Shown piece after piece: positions 8,934 through 19,900 of a stretch of DNA of 64,000 bases. Source of the stretch: Marifrigoribacter sp965178585 (GTDB lineage: Bacteria > Bacteroidota > Bacteroidia > Flavobacteriales > Flavobacteriaceae); assembly GCA_965178585.1 (NCBI GenBank), contig OZ238267.1, positions 558,001-622,000 of the forward strand, written 5' to 3'. The translations under genes and the position numbers were made by a program. Positions within the stretch are counted from its first letter, which is position 1. The number at the start of each line of letters is the position of its first letter. The notes beneath the pieces were generated by a model. That model was not told the origin of the DNA. It saw nothing but the letters and a program-made list of their open reading frames with translations, and did no database searches.

Positions 8934-9956
8934 ATGAACGAAAATTTAGATCCTACCGATGAAAATTTTACTCCTGAAGAATTAGATGTAGAAAAAAAAC
9001 TACGTCCCTTATCTTTTGAAGATTTTTCTGGTCAAGATCAGGTGCTTGAAAATTTACAAATATTTGTTCAAGCTGCAAATTTAAGAAGTGAAGCTTTAGA
9101 TCATACTTTATTTCACGGACCTCCTGGATTAGGGAAAACTACTTTGGCTTATATACTTTCAAATGAATTAGATGTAGGGATTAAAGTTACTTCAGGTCCT
9201 GTTTTAGATAAACCAGGAGATTTAGCTGGCTTACTTACTAATCTTGATGAACGTGATGTATTATTTATTGACGAAATTCATAGGTTAAGCCCTATTGTAG
9301 AGGAATACTTGTATTCAGCAATGGAAGACTATAAAATCGATATCATGATTGAGTCTGGACCAAACGCTCGATCGGTTCAAATTAATTTAAACCCTTTTAC
9401 ATTAGTAGGCGCTACAACTCGTTCTGGTTTATTGACTGCACCTATGCGTGCAAGATTTGGTATTTCTTCAAGGCTACAATATTATACAACAGAATTGTTA
9501 ACTACCATTGTACAGCGTAGTGCTATGATATTAGATGTTTCAATTAGTATGGAAGCAGCAATTGAAATTGCCGGTAGGAGTAGAGGAACACCACGTATTG
9601 CAAATGCTTTATTGAGAAGGGTAAGGGATTTTGCTCAAATTAAAGGAAATGGAAAAATTGATATCAAAATTGCAAAATATGCACTTGAAGCATTAAATGT
9701 AGATGCACATGGACTGGATGAAATGGATAATAGAATTCTAGTAACCATAATTGAAAAATTTAAAGGAGGTCCTGTTGGGATTTCTACTTTAGCAACTGCT
9801 GTTTCTGAAAGTTCTGAAACTATAGAAGAAGTTTATGAACCTTTTTTAATTCAGCAAGGGTTTATTATGAGAACACCAAGAGGACGTGAAGTTACTGAAG
9901 CTGCCTATAAACATTTAGGTAAACTTAAAGGGCCATCTCAAGGAGGGTTATTTTAA
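8934..9956 (+). CDS. ruvB: Holliday junction branch-migration ATPase RuvB
   Basis: RuvB is the AAA+ motor that, with RuvA, drives branch migration of Holliday junctions. The chosen ATG gives 340 residues, the family's usual size. An upstream in-frame ATG at 8868 lies inside the coxA terminator and adds non-conserved residues, so I reject it. Visible motifs are Walker A GPPGLGKTT (residues 62-70), Walker B with DEIHR, the sensor stretch ATTRSGLLTAPMRARFG, and a C-terminal winged-helix ending TPRGREVTEAAYKHLG. ruvA is separated from it here by queG and maeB. Confidence 0.96.
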   Translation: MNENLDPTDENFTPEELDVEKKLRPLSFEDFSGQDQVLENLQIFVQAANLRSEALDHTLFHGPPGLGKTTLAYILSNELDVGIKVTSGPVLDKPGDLAGLLTNLDERDVLFIDEIHRLSPIVEEYLYSAMEDYKIDIMIESGPNARSVQINLNPFTLVGATTRSGLLTAPMRARFGISSRLQYYTTELLTTIVQRSAMILDVSISMEAAIEIAGRSRGTPRIANALLRRVRDFAQIKGNGKIDIKIAKYALEALNVDAHGLDEMDNRILVTIIEKFKGGPVGISTLATAVSESSETIEEVYEPFLIQQGFIMRTPRGREVTEAAYKHLGKLKGPSQGGLF

Positions 9957-9993
9957 GTCAATAACTTTTTTGTGATATATTCATTCTCATATT

Positions 9994-10920
9994 TTGGATT
10001 TTAAAACGCACCATACTAATCTAATTAAATCAGAAGCTAAACGTCTTGGCTTTTTATCTTGTGGTATAAGCAAAGCTGAATTTTTAGAAGAAGAAGCTCC
10101 TCGGCTAGAATCTTGGCTATCTAAAAATCGAAATGGAGAAATGAGTTATATGGAAAATCATTTCGATAAAAGATTGGACCCAACGTTATTAGTCCCAGGC
10201 TCAAAAAGTGTTGTTTCATTGTTATTAAATTATTTCCCAGAAGAAACTCAGAGAGATGATAGTTATAAAATTTCGAAATATGCATATGGTGAAGATTACC
10301 ATTTTGTAATTAAGGATAAGTTGAAACAATTATTAATTTTTATCCAAGAAGAAATAGGAGAGGTTCACGGAAGAGCTTTTACCGATTCTGCTCCTGTACT
10401 TGATAAGGCGTGGGCTTCAAAAAGTGGTTTAGGTTGGATTGGAAAACACAGTAACCTTATTACAAAATCTAATGGGTCATTTTATTTTATAGCAGAATTA
10501 ATAATAGATTTAGAGTTAGATTATGATTTAGCCACAACTGATCATTGTGGTAATTGTACTGCATGTATAGATGCATGTCCAACACAAGCTATTGTTGACC
10601 CATATGTTGTTGATGGAAGTAAGTGTATTTCATATTTTACAATTGAATTAAAGAATGAAATACCTTTAGAAATGAAAGGTAAATTTGAAAATTGGATGTT
10701 TGGTTGTGATATCTGTCAAGATGTATGTCCTTGGAATCGTTTTAGTGCACCTCATAAAGAACCTCTTTTTAATCCAAATTCAAAATTATTATCAATATCT
10801 AAAAAAGATTGGGAAGAAATATCCGAAGATGTTTTTCAAGAAATATTTAAGAAAAGTGCAGTTAAAAGAACTAAATATTCTGGTTTGCAAAGAAATATTG
10901 ACTTCCTTAAAAGTCGATAA
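9994..10920 (+). CDS. queG: Epoxyqueuosine reductase QueG
   Basis: QueG catalyses the last step of queuosine synthesis, reducing epoxyqueuosine to queuosine in the anticodon of target tRNAs. It uses cobalamin and two 4Fe-4S clusters. The 308-residue protein has the DUF1730-like N-terminal half with DSAPVLDKAWA and GLGWIGKH motifs. The two clusters are CGNCTACIDACP (about residues 187-198) and CDICQDVCPWN (about residues 238-248). No ATG gives a full-length product: an in-frame stop lies at 9973, and the only standard start before the conserved region is TTG at 9994. It follows ruvB by 37 bases and is probably cotranscribed. Confidence 0.92.
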   Translation: MDFKTHHTNLIKSEAKRLGFLSCGISKAEFLEEEAPRLESWLSKNRNGEMSYMENHFDKRLDPTLLVPGSKSVVSLLLNYFPEETQRDDSYKISKYAYGEDYHFVIKDKLKQLLIFIQEEIGEVHGRAFTDSAPVLDKAWASKSGLGWIGKHSNLITKSNGSFYFIAELIIDLELDYDLATTDHCGNCTACIDACPTQAIVDPYVVDGSKCISYFTIELKNEIPLEMKGKFENWMFGCDICQDVCPWNRFSAPHKEPLFNPNSKLLSISKKDWEEISEDVFQEIFKKSAVKRTKYSGLQRNIDFLKSR

Positions 10921-10992
10921 TGATAAGAGGATAAGCCCTATTCTTTGTTAACTTTGTAAATTACTTTTTAAAAGTATTAAACTAATACTATT

Positions 10993-13290
10993 ATGAAAAA
11001 AGAGAGCAAACGTAAACAAGCATTAAACTACCATGAATTTCCAAAACCAGGAAAAATTGAAGTAGTGCCTACTAAAAAATATGCTACTCAAAGAGATTTA
11101 TCTTTAGCTTATTCACCAGGGGTTGCAGAGCCCTGTTTAGATATTGAGAAAAATCCTGGTGATGTATATAGGTATACAAATAAAGGTAATTTGGTAGCAG
11201 TAATATCTAATGGTACAGCGGTTTTAGGTCTTGGGGATATAGGCCCTGAAGCCTCAAAACCTGTAATGGAAGGTAAGGGGTTGCTTTTTAAAATATTTGC
11301 TGATATCGATGTGTTTGACATAGAAGTTGATGCAAGTAATGTTGAAGAATTTATTACTACTGTTAAAAATATTGCTCCCACTTTTGGTGGAATTAATTTG
11401 GAAGATATCAAAGCTCCAGAGGCTTTTGAAATTGAATGTAGGTTAAAAGATGAGCTTGATATCCCGGTGATGCATGATGACCAGCATGGGACTGCTATTA
11501 TTTCTTCTGCAGCATTAATTAATGCTGTTGAAATTGCAGAGAAAGATATGGAGCAAATTTCTGTAGTGATTAATGGTGCTGGTGCTGCCGCTATATCTTG
11601 TACTCGTCTTTATAAATCATTTGGTGTTAAAGCTGAGAATATTGTAATGGTCGATAGTAAAGGCGTTATTAGGAAAGATAGAGAAGATCTAACTGAAGAA
11701 AAATCTGAATTTGCAACAGATAAGGGTATTTTTACATTAGAAGAAGCGATAAAAGATGCAGATGTATTTGTTGGCTTATCTATTGCAAATATATTAACAC
11801 CCGAAATGTTAAATGGCATGGCTAAAAACCCAATTGTTTTTGCACTAGCTAATCCGGATCCAGAGATTAATTACAATTTAGCAATTAAAACTAGAAAGGA
11901 TATAATTATGGCTACTGGAAGGAGTGATCATCCTAATCAGGTTAATAATGTTCTTGGATTCCCGTTTATATTTAGAGGTGCTTTAGATGTTAGGGCAACA
12001 AAAATAAATGAAGCTATGAAAAGAGCTTCTGTAATAGCATTAGCTGCATTAGCTAAAGAACCTGTACCTGAACAAGTAAATATAGCTTATGATGAAACAA
12101 AATTAATATTCGGGAAAGATTATATAATCCCTAAACCTTTTGATCCTAGATTAATTAGTACCATTCCAGTTGCAGTTGCAAAAGCTGCTATTGAGAGTGG
12201 TGTGGCAAAAGAACCAATTCTAAATTGGGAAAAATATGAAGAAGATCTTTATACTAGGATGGGTAATGATAACAAGATTTTGCGATTGTTGTTTAATAGA
12301 GCAAAGACTAACCCCAAACGAATTGTTTTTGCAGAAGCCGATCATTTAGATGTTTTAAAAGCTGCACAAATTGTTTTAGAAGAAGGAATTGGGACACCAA
12401 TTTTATTGGGCAGAAAAGAGATTATTGTTGAGCTTATGCAAGAGATTGAGTTTGACGAAGAAGTAGAAATTCTAGATCCAAAAAGTGATGATCAAAATGA
12501 AAAATTAAATGAATATGCTAAAATATATTGGTCACAAAGAAGAAGAAAAGGAGTAACTTTTTACGCAGCTCAAAAATTAATGAGAGAAAGAAATCATTTT
12601 GCATCTATGATGGTTAATGTGGGAGATGCTGATGCTATGATTTCAGGGTATTCAAGAGCGTATCCTATTGTGTTAAAGCCTGTACTAGAGACTATTGGAA
12701 AGTATAATGGAGTGAATAAAGTTGCAACAACTAATCTAATGCTTACTAAACGTGGACCATTATTTCTTTCAGACACTTCTATTAATATTAGTCCGACAGC
12801 AAAAGAATTAGCAAATATTGCCCAAATGACCAATTATACCATGAAAATGTTTGGGATTAAACCTGTTATTGCAATGATTTCTTATGCAAATTTTGGATCT
12901 TCAAAATATCCTGAAGCTAAAAAAGTTAGAGAAGCTGTTGAATTATTACACAGAATAAGTCCTGATACTATTGTTGATGGAGAGTTACAAACCGATTTTG
13001 CTTTAGATGGAGAGTTGCTTAAAAAAACATTTCCTTTCTCAAAATTAGCTGGAAAAAAAGTTAATGCACTAATCTTTCCAAATTTAGATTCAGCAAATAG
13101 CAACTATAAGTTATTGAAAGAATTTAAAAATGTAGAGTCAATTGGGCCTATAATGCTAGGAATGAAAAAGGCAGTACATATTCTTCAGTTGGGCGCAAGT
13201 GTTGAAGAAATGGTAAATATTGCAGCTGTAGCAGTAGTAGATGCACAGCAAAAAGAAAAGCTTGAAAAAAAACAAAATAAAGCTAATTAA
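10993..13290 (+). CDS. maeB: NADP-dependent malic enzyme with C-terminal phosphotransacetylase-like domain
   Basis: The enzyme decarboxylates malate to pyruvate while making NADPH. Residues 1 to about 430 are the malic enzyme part, with LAYSPGVAEPC, the DDQHGTAI motif and the nucleotide-binding VINGAGAAAISC. Residues from about 430 to 765 form a phosphate acetyl/butyryltransferase-like domain. In MaeB homologues this domain is regulatory (acetyl-CoA sensing) and lacks transferase activity, which is established for the family and not tested here. The total length is typical. TAACTTTG at 10949-10956 resembles a -7 element, but no -33 TTG is in place. Confidence 0.95.
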   Translation: MKKESKRKQALNYHEFPKPGKIEVVPTKKYATQRDLSLAYSPGVAEPCLDIEKNPGDVYRYTNKGNLVAVISNGTAVLGLGDIGPEASKPVMEGKGLLFKIFADIDVFDIEVDASNVEEFITTVKNIAPTFGGINLEDIKAPEAFEIECRLKDELDIPVMHDDQHGTAIISSAALINAVEIAEKDMEQISVVINGAGAAAISCTRLYKSFGVKAENIVMVDSKGVIRKDREDLTEEKSEFATDKGIFTLEEAIKDADVFVGLSIANILTPEMLNGMAKNPIVFALANPDPEINYNLAIKTRKDIIMATGRSDHPNQVNNVLGFPFIFRGALDVRATKINEAMKRASVIALAALAKEPVPEQVNIAYDETKLIFGKDYIIPKPFDPRLISTIPVAVAKAAIESGVAKEPILNWEKYEEDLYTRMGNDNKILRLLFNRAKTNPKRIVFAEADHLDVLKAAQIVLEEGIGTPILLGRKEIIVELMQEIEFDEEVEILDPKSDDQNEKLNEYAKIYWSQRRRKGVTFYAAQKLMRERNHFASMMVNVGDADAMISGYSRAYPIVLKPVLETIGKYNGVNKVATTNLMLTKRGPLFLSDTSINISPTAKELANIAQMTNYTMKMFGIKPVIAMISYANFGSSKYPEAKKVREAVELLHRISPDTIVDGELQTDFALDGELLKKTFPFSKLAGKKVNALIFPNLDSANSNYKLLKEFKNVESIGPIMLGMKKAVHILQLGASVEEMVNIAAVAVVDAQQKEKLEKKQNKAN

Positions 13291-13318
13291 TCTAGTGTTT
13301 TTTTAGCATTTACAAGGA

Positions 13319-13348
13319 TTGTAGATGCAAATAATTATACTATATTTG
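13319..13348 (+). promoter_or_regulatory. Promoter of ruvA
   Basis: TTG at 13319-13321 and TATATTTG at 13341-13348 are separated by 19 bases. This is an exact match to the Bacteroidota vegetative promoter. It lies in the maeB-ruvA gap, 21 bases before the ruvA ATG. It may also serve sprA, which follows ruvA by 3 bases. Confidence 0.7.
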
Positions 13349-13369
13349 GGGCATCAACCGTATTAGCCA

Positions 13370-13951
13370 ATGATTACCCATTTACAGGGAAAACTAGTTG
13401 AAAAAAACCCTACAAATATAGTCGTAGACTGTAATGGTGTGGGCTATTCAGTGAATATTTCACTACATACCTTTTCACTACTTCCTACTACGGAAAACGT
13501 GAAACTTTTTATTCATTTACAGGTGCGAGAAGATTCGCATACTTTATTCGGGTTTTCAAGTAAAGTAGAACGTGAAATATTTAGGTTGTTAATATCGGTT
13601 TCTGGAGTTGGGGCTAGCATTGCAAGAACAATGTTGTCTTCTTTATCACCAGAGGAAGTAATGGAAGCTATTGCTCATAACAATTTAGTTGCCATACAAT
13701 CAGTTAAAGGAATTGGATCTAAAACAGCTCAACGTGTTGTTTTAGATTTAAAAGATAAAATATTAAAAGTTTATGGCTTAGATGAGGTTTCATCACTTTC
13801 AAGCAATACTAATAGAAATGAGGCGTTATCTGCTTTAGAAACATTAGGTTTTGCAAGAAAACAAGCAGAAAAAATTTGTGATTCTATTGTAAAAAAAGAC
13901 CCAGATGCTTCTGTAGAAACTATTATTAAACAAGCTTTAAAAAATTTGTAA
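13370..13951 (+). CDS. ruvA: Holliday junction recognition protein RuvA
   Basis: RuvA binds four-way junctions as a tetramer and loads RuvB. The 193-residue protein starts MITHLQGKL, the usual OB-fold opening. It has the two helix-hairpin-helix motifs (SVSGVGASIA near residue 77 and SVKGIGSKTAQR near 112) and a C-terminal UBA-like domain (EALSALETLGF). Length is standard. The sprA reading frame begins only 3 bases after its stop, so the two are translationally close and share the ruvA promoter. Confidence 0.96.
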   Translation: MITHLQGKLVEKNPTNIVVDCNGVGYSVNISLHTFSLLPTTENVKLFIHLQVREDSHTLFGFSSKVEREIFRLLISVSGVGASIARTMLSSLSPEEVMEAIAHNNLVAIQSVKGIGSKTAQRVVLDLKDKILKVYGLDEVSSLSSNTNRNEALSALETLGFARKQAEKICDSIVKKDPDASVETIIKQALKNL

Positions 13952-13954
13952 CAA

Positions 13955-16900
13955 TTGGGATCAAAAAATTACGATTTAAAAAATAGCTTTTTCAAGCATA
14001 TATTAATTTTAGGTATTATCATAAGTAGTTTTTCAACTGCTTTTTCACAAGATTCAACAAGTACTGGAAGTACTATGGGGCGTATGGATTTACCTACTCC
14101 TACAAGTATACAAGATTTATATACTTATGATCCTATTACTGAAATGTATATTTATACACAAATAGTAGGAGATTTTACTATTTCATACCCATTAATTTTA
14201 ACTCCTGAAGAATATAGAGATTTGATTCTTAATGAACAGATGAAATCTTATTTCAAGGAAAAAATAGATGCTGCAGATGGTAGGAAAGAAGGTTCTGAAG
14301 AATTACAAAAAAACTTACTGCCCACCTTCTATGTAAATTCTGGATTTTTTGAATCTGTTTTTGGAGGAAATGAAATTGAAATAATCCCGCAAGGTAGTGT
14401 AGAGATCGATTTAGGTTTGTTATATACAAAACAAGATAACCCAGCTTTTTCTCCTAGGAATAGAAGTAATTTATCTTTTGATTTTGATCAAAGAATTAGT
14501 TTAAGTTTATTAGGAAAAATTGGAGAACGTCTTCAAATTACTGCTAATTACGATACGCAATCAACATTTGATTTTCAAAATCAAATTAAATTAGAGTATA
14601 CCCCAAATGAAGATGATATCATTAGAAAAATTGAAGTGGGTAACGTAAGTATGCCATTAAATAGTTCTTTAATTCAAGGAGCTCAAAGTTTATTTGGTGT
14701 AAAAGGTGAAGTTCAATTTGGGAAAACAACCATTACAGGGGTGTTTTCAGAACAGAAATCAGAAACTAGAACTGTAGTTGCCGAAGGTGGTGCTACTATT
14801 ACAGATTTTGATATTTTCGCTTTAGATTATGATGAGAATCGACACTTTTTCTTATCCCATTACTTTAGAGATAATTACGATAGAGTTTTAGAACAATATC
14901 CTTTTATAAATACAAACATTCAAATCACCAGAACTGAGGTTTGGATTACTAACCGAACAAATTCTACTGAAAACGTTAGAAATATAGTTGCACTTCAAGA
15001 TATAGGGGAGTCTAACCCTGAAAACTTAGGATTGCCTTTCCCCCCTGGAGGATTTATTAATGTACCAAGTAGATCATATCCAAATAATAGTAATAATGAT
15101 TTTAACCCTCTCGGAATAGAAGGCAATGAGCAATCTGTTTTAAATCCAGCTATTAGAGATATTGCAACAGTTCAATCTGGATTCAGTGGTGTAGAAGTTA
15201 GAGATGGACTAGACTATGTTACTTTGGAAAATGCGAGAAAGTTAAACCTTGGTGAATATAAATTAGATACTCAATTAGGTTATATATCATTAAATCAACG
15301 TTTAAATAATGATGAAGTTTTAGCGGTAGCATTCCAATTTACAGTAAATGGGGCCGTTTATCAAGTTGGTGAATTTTCTAGTGATGGTGTAGAAGCTTCA
15401 GGAGGCTCAATACCAGGTGATGGTGGTAGTGACCCAATTGAAGGGATTTCACAAAACCTGGTTGTAAAATTATTAAAGAGTAATATAACTAATGTAAATG
15501 AGCCAATATGGGATATAATGATGAAAAATATTTATCCTTTAGGAGCTTTCCAATTAGAACGTGATGGTTTTAATTTAAATATTTTATATACAGATCCCTC
15601 TCCTCAGAATTTTATTACTGCTGCTGAAGGGAGTGTAGAAAACCCTCCTTTACCTTTGCCTGAGGATGTTGATAATACACCACTACTAAGGGTCTTTAGT
15701 TTAGATCAATTAAATTTTAATGGTGATCCACAACAAGGAGGTGATGGTTTCTTTGATTTTGTGCCAGGAATTACTGTAGATACACAAAACGGACGAATTA
15801 TTTTCACAAAGGTTGAGCCATTTGGTAGTCATTTATTTGAAAAATTAGAAGACCCTTCAAACTCATCTGAAGACTATGATAATCCAATTACCTACAATGC
15901 AAACCAAAACAAATACGTTTTTAACACACTTTACTCTTCTACCAAAACAGTTGCAGAACAAGAAGAAAGTGATAAAAACAAGTTTCAATTAAAAGGGACT
16001 TATAAATCTACTGGAGCAGATGGAATCCCAATAGGTGCATTTAATATTCCACAAGGATCTGTTACGGTTACAGCTGGAGGAAGAGTTTTAGTTGAAGGTG
16101 TAGATTACACAGTTAACTATCAATTAGGAAGAGTACAGATTTTAGACCCAGCATTGTTAAATTCTAACACTCCAATATCTGTTTCAACTGAAAATAATAC
16201 TTTATTTGGGCAACAGACAAAAAGATTTACAGGTGTTAATGTAGATCATATATTTAGTGAGAATCTACAAGTAGGTGCCACATTTTTAAACTTAAATGAA
16301 AGACCATTAACACAAAAATCTTCTTATAGCTCTGAGCCAATTAACAATTCTGTTTTTGGGGTTAATGCAAATTACTCTACAGGAGTACCATTTTTAACTC
16401 GATTAGTTAATAAACTTCCAAATATAGATACAGATGTAGAATCTGTGTTTTCTTTGCGAGGTGAATTTGCATATTTAATACCAGGTGCTCCAAAAGTTTC
16501 TGATCTAAATGGAAAAACAACTGCTTATGTTGACGATTTTGAAGCAGCACAAACAAACTTTGATATTAGATCACCATTAACTTGGTTTTTATCAAGTGCA
16601 CCAATAGGATTTGGAGGAGAACAAGGTAATGGTAGTTTGGCCAATAACTATAAAAGGGCAAAGTTATCTTGGTACACCATTGACCCCATATTTTATAGTA
16701 CACAAAGACCAGATGGAATTTCAGTTGATGATATTTCTTCTCCTTTTACAAGAAGAATATTTAGAGACGAAATATTTCCTAATCAAGATGTTGTTCAAGG
16801 GCAAACCCAAGCTCTTTTTTCATTAGATTTAGCTTACTCTCCTTCTGAAAGAGGACAATATAATTATAATCCTGCTGCCAACGGTACTAATACAATTCCT

Positions 16901-19900
16901 AATCCAGAATCTAATTTTGGTGGTATTGTTAGACAATTAACTACAACAGATTTTGAACGATCTAATGTAGAGTATATCCAGTTTTGGTTAATGGATCCTT
17001 TTATATACGAAGAAACTGCTGGTAGTAATGGGGGAACAATTACTTTTAATCTTGGGAATATTTCTGAAGATGTATTAAAGGATGGTAGAAAACAATATGA
17101 AAACGGATTGCCTGAAGATGGCTCTACCACAAATACTATTCCTACCGCTTATGGTAAAGTGCCAACAAATCAGTCTTTATTATATGTTTATGATACGCAA
17201 GGGCAGGAACGAATTAATCAAGATATAGGATATGATGGTTTTAGTGATAGTGAAGAGGCAGCGGAATTCTCTGATTTTGCAGGACTAGCTGATCCCGCTA
17301 GAGATAATTACCAATATTTCTTACAAGCAGAGGGTAATATTGTAGAGCGTTATAGACAATATAACGGGACACAAGGAAATTCCCCAGAAGTAATTACAAA
17401 TACAGATAGAGGTTCTACTTCCTTACCAGATGTTGAGGATATTAACCGTGATAATACCATGAATACGGTTGATAGTTATTTTGAGTACAACGTTGATGTG
17501 TTTCCAGGAATGGATTCTAACAATAGTGAATATATTAATGATGTTAAAGAAATAAATGTTACTCTACAAAACAATGAAGTAATTCCTGTTAGATGGGTGC
17601 AGTTTAAAGTTCCTATTAGTGAGCCAGACGATGCTATTAATGGTGCTTCAGATTTTAGATCCATTCGTTTTATGAGAATGTTTCTTTCAGAATTTGAGCA
17701 AGATATGGTACTGCGATTTGGAACATTGGATTTAATTCGTGGAGATTATAGAAGATACCAAGTAGCTTTAGATGATGATGCTCAAGATCCATTAGTGGGA
17801 AACACTACTTTTGAAAATTATACGGTTAGTATTGAAGAGAATGAAAATAGATATCCAATACCTTATGTATTGCCTCCAGGTGTCTACAGAGAGCAACTTA
17901 ATAATAATAACAACATTATACGTCAAAACGAACAATCGTTATCACTTAGGGTTTGTGGGTTAGATTCAGATGACGGAAGATCTGTCTATAAAAACTTTAA
18001 TGTTGATATGCGACAGTATAAGAATTTAGAGATGTTCATTCATACAGAGTCTGTTGAAAATGAAGGAATGCTCTCTGATGGTGATATGGTTGCTTTTATA
18101 CGGTTAGGAAATGATTTGTCTCAAAACTATTATGAAGTACAAATACCATTAAACCCAACAGCTTTTGGAAGCACATCTCCAGAAGATATTTGGCCCATTG
18201 AGAATAGACTTCTTTTACCATTTGAACTATTACAACAAGTAAAAGCGCTTGCTTTAGGCGATCCTAGTAACGACCCAAGTGAAGTTTCATATTTTATGCA
18301 ATCTGAATTAAATCCAAATTTTTCTGGACCAGAAAACGAATTACGAATAGGTATTAAAGGTAATCCAAGTTTTGGTAATGTTCGTACCATTATGTTAGGA
18401 GTTAGAAATTCAACAACTAACGAAATTTGTGGAGAAACTTGGTTTAATGAGCTGCGAATGACCGAATTAGATAATGAAGGGGGTTGGGCTGCAGTAGCTA
18501 GTATGGATGTAAATTTCGCAGATTTTGCAACAATAAGTGCTTCAGGTAGTAAAAGCACTGTAGGATTTGGTTCTATTGACCAAGGTCCAAACCAAAGAAG
18601 CCTTGAGGATGTTGATGAATACGGTTTAGTAACTAATTTTAATTTAGGGCAATTATTGCCTCAAAATTGGGGTATTCAATTGCCATTTAATTATGGTCGA
18701 TCAGAAGAGTTAATCACTCCAAAGTATGATGAGGAATTTCAAGATATCGAACTTGAAACTAGACTTGATAATCAACAAGATGCTGATAGAAGAGATGAGA
18801 TACAAGAACAGTCTGAAGATTACACAAAGCGACAAAGTGTTAATTTTATTGGAGTTCGTAAAAATAGAGTTGGTAATGCGAAGCCTAGAGTATACGATGT
18901 AGAGAATCTTACTTTTTCATATTCATATAATCAAATGGACCATAGAAGTTATGAGATAGAAGACTCAAAGGATCAAAATGTCAGATTAGGAGGAACTTAT
19001 AATTTTAATTTTGAGCCAAAATCGGTGGAGCCATTTAAAAAGAATGATTCTATATTTAGAAGTAAATACTGGCAATTATTAAAAGATTTTAACTTTAATT
19101 ATTTGCCTTCTAACATTTCAGCAGGGGCAAATTATGTGCGTCAATACAATGAGCAGAAATTTCGTGAGCTAAATTTACCAGAAGGAAGTATTGGGGTTCC
19201 AACTTTATATCAGCGTAATTTCTTGTTCGATTGGCAATTCACAATAAATTATAACTTAACAAAATCGTTGCGATTTAATTTTACATCGACTAATAACCGA
19301 ACTGTAAAAAATTATATTGATACTTTTGGAAATACTGATAATTCTATTGGAGTATGGGATGGGTTTTTTAATGTGGGAGATCCTAATCATCATTTTCAAT
19401 CATTACAGTTAAATTATGATATTCCTTTTAATAAAGTTCCTTTCTTGAAATTTATTAGAGCAACTTATTCATATACTGGAGATTTTCAGTGGCAAAAGAA
19501 TAGTGACTTGTTTTTAGAAATCCCCATACTTCTAGATGACGGTACAACTCAAACTTATAACTTAGGAAATTCAGTTCAAAATGCTCAGACCCATAGAATC
19601 AATTCAAGTTTAGACATGAAAACTCTTTACCGTTATATTGGTTTGACAAAAAGAACAAAGAGCAGGAAAGTTGTTCCAACAGGAGAAAACCCAGCTGGAG
19701 GAAATAATCCAAAAGGAGCTAATGAAAAAGGAGGAGAGAAATCAGGAAAAGTAGAAAAAGAAACAACTAAAGCTGGATTAGCAAAAAAATCAGGTAATAA
19801 TAATGGTTCTGGTGGAGTAGAATTTTCAAGTAGCCTTACAACAGGAGAAAAGTCAATGAATGTTTTAATTGACTTAGTAACCATGATTAAAAAAGTACAG

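Noticed and set aside
10685..10951. Open frame in another phase over the 3' end of queG
   Set aside because: It is a Lys/Ile-rich shadow of the conserved cluster motif CDICQDVCP and has no independent support.
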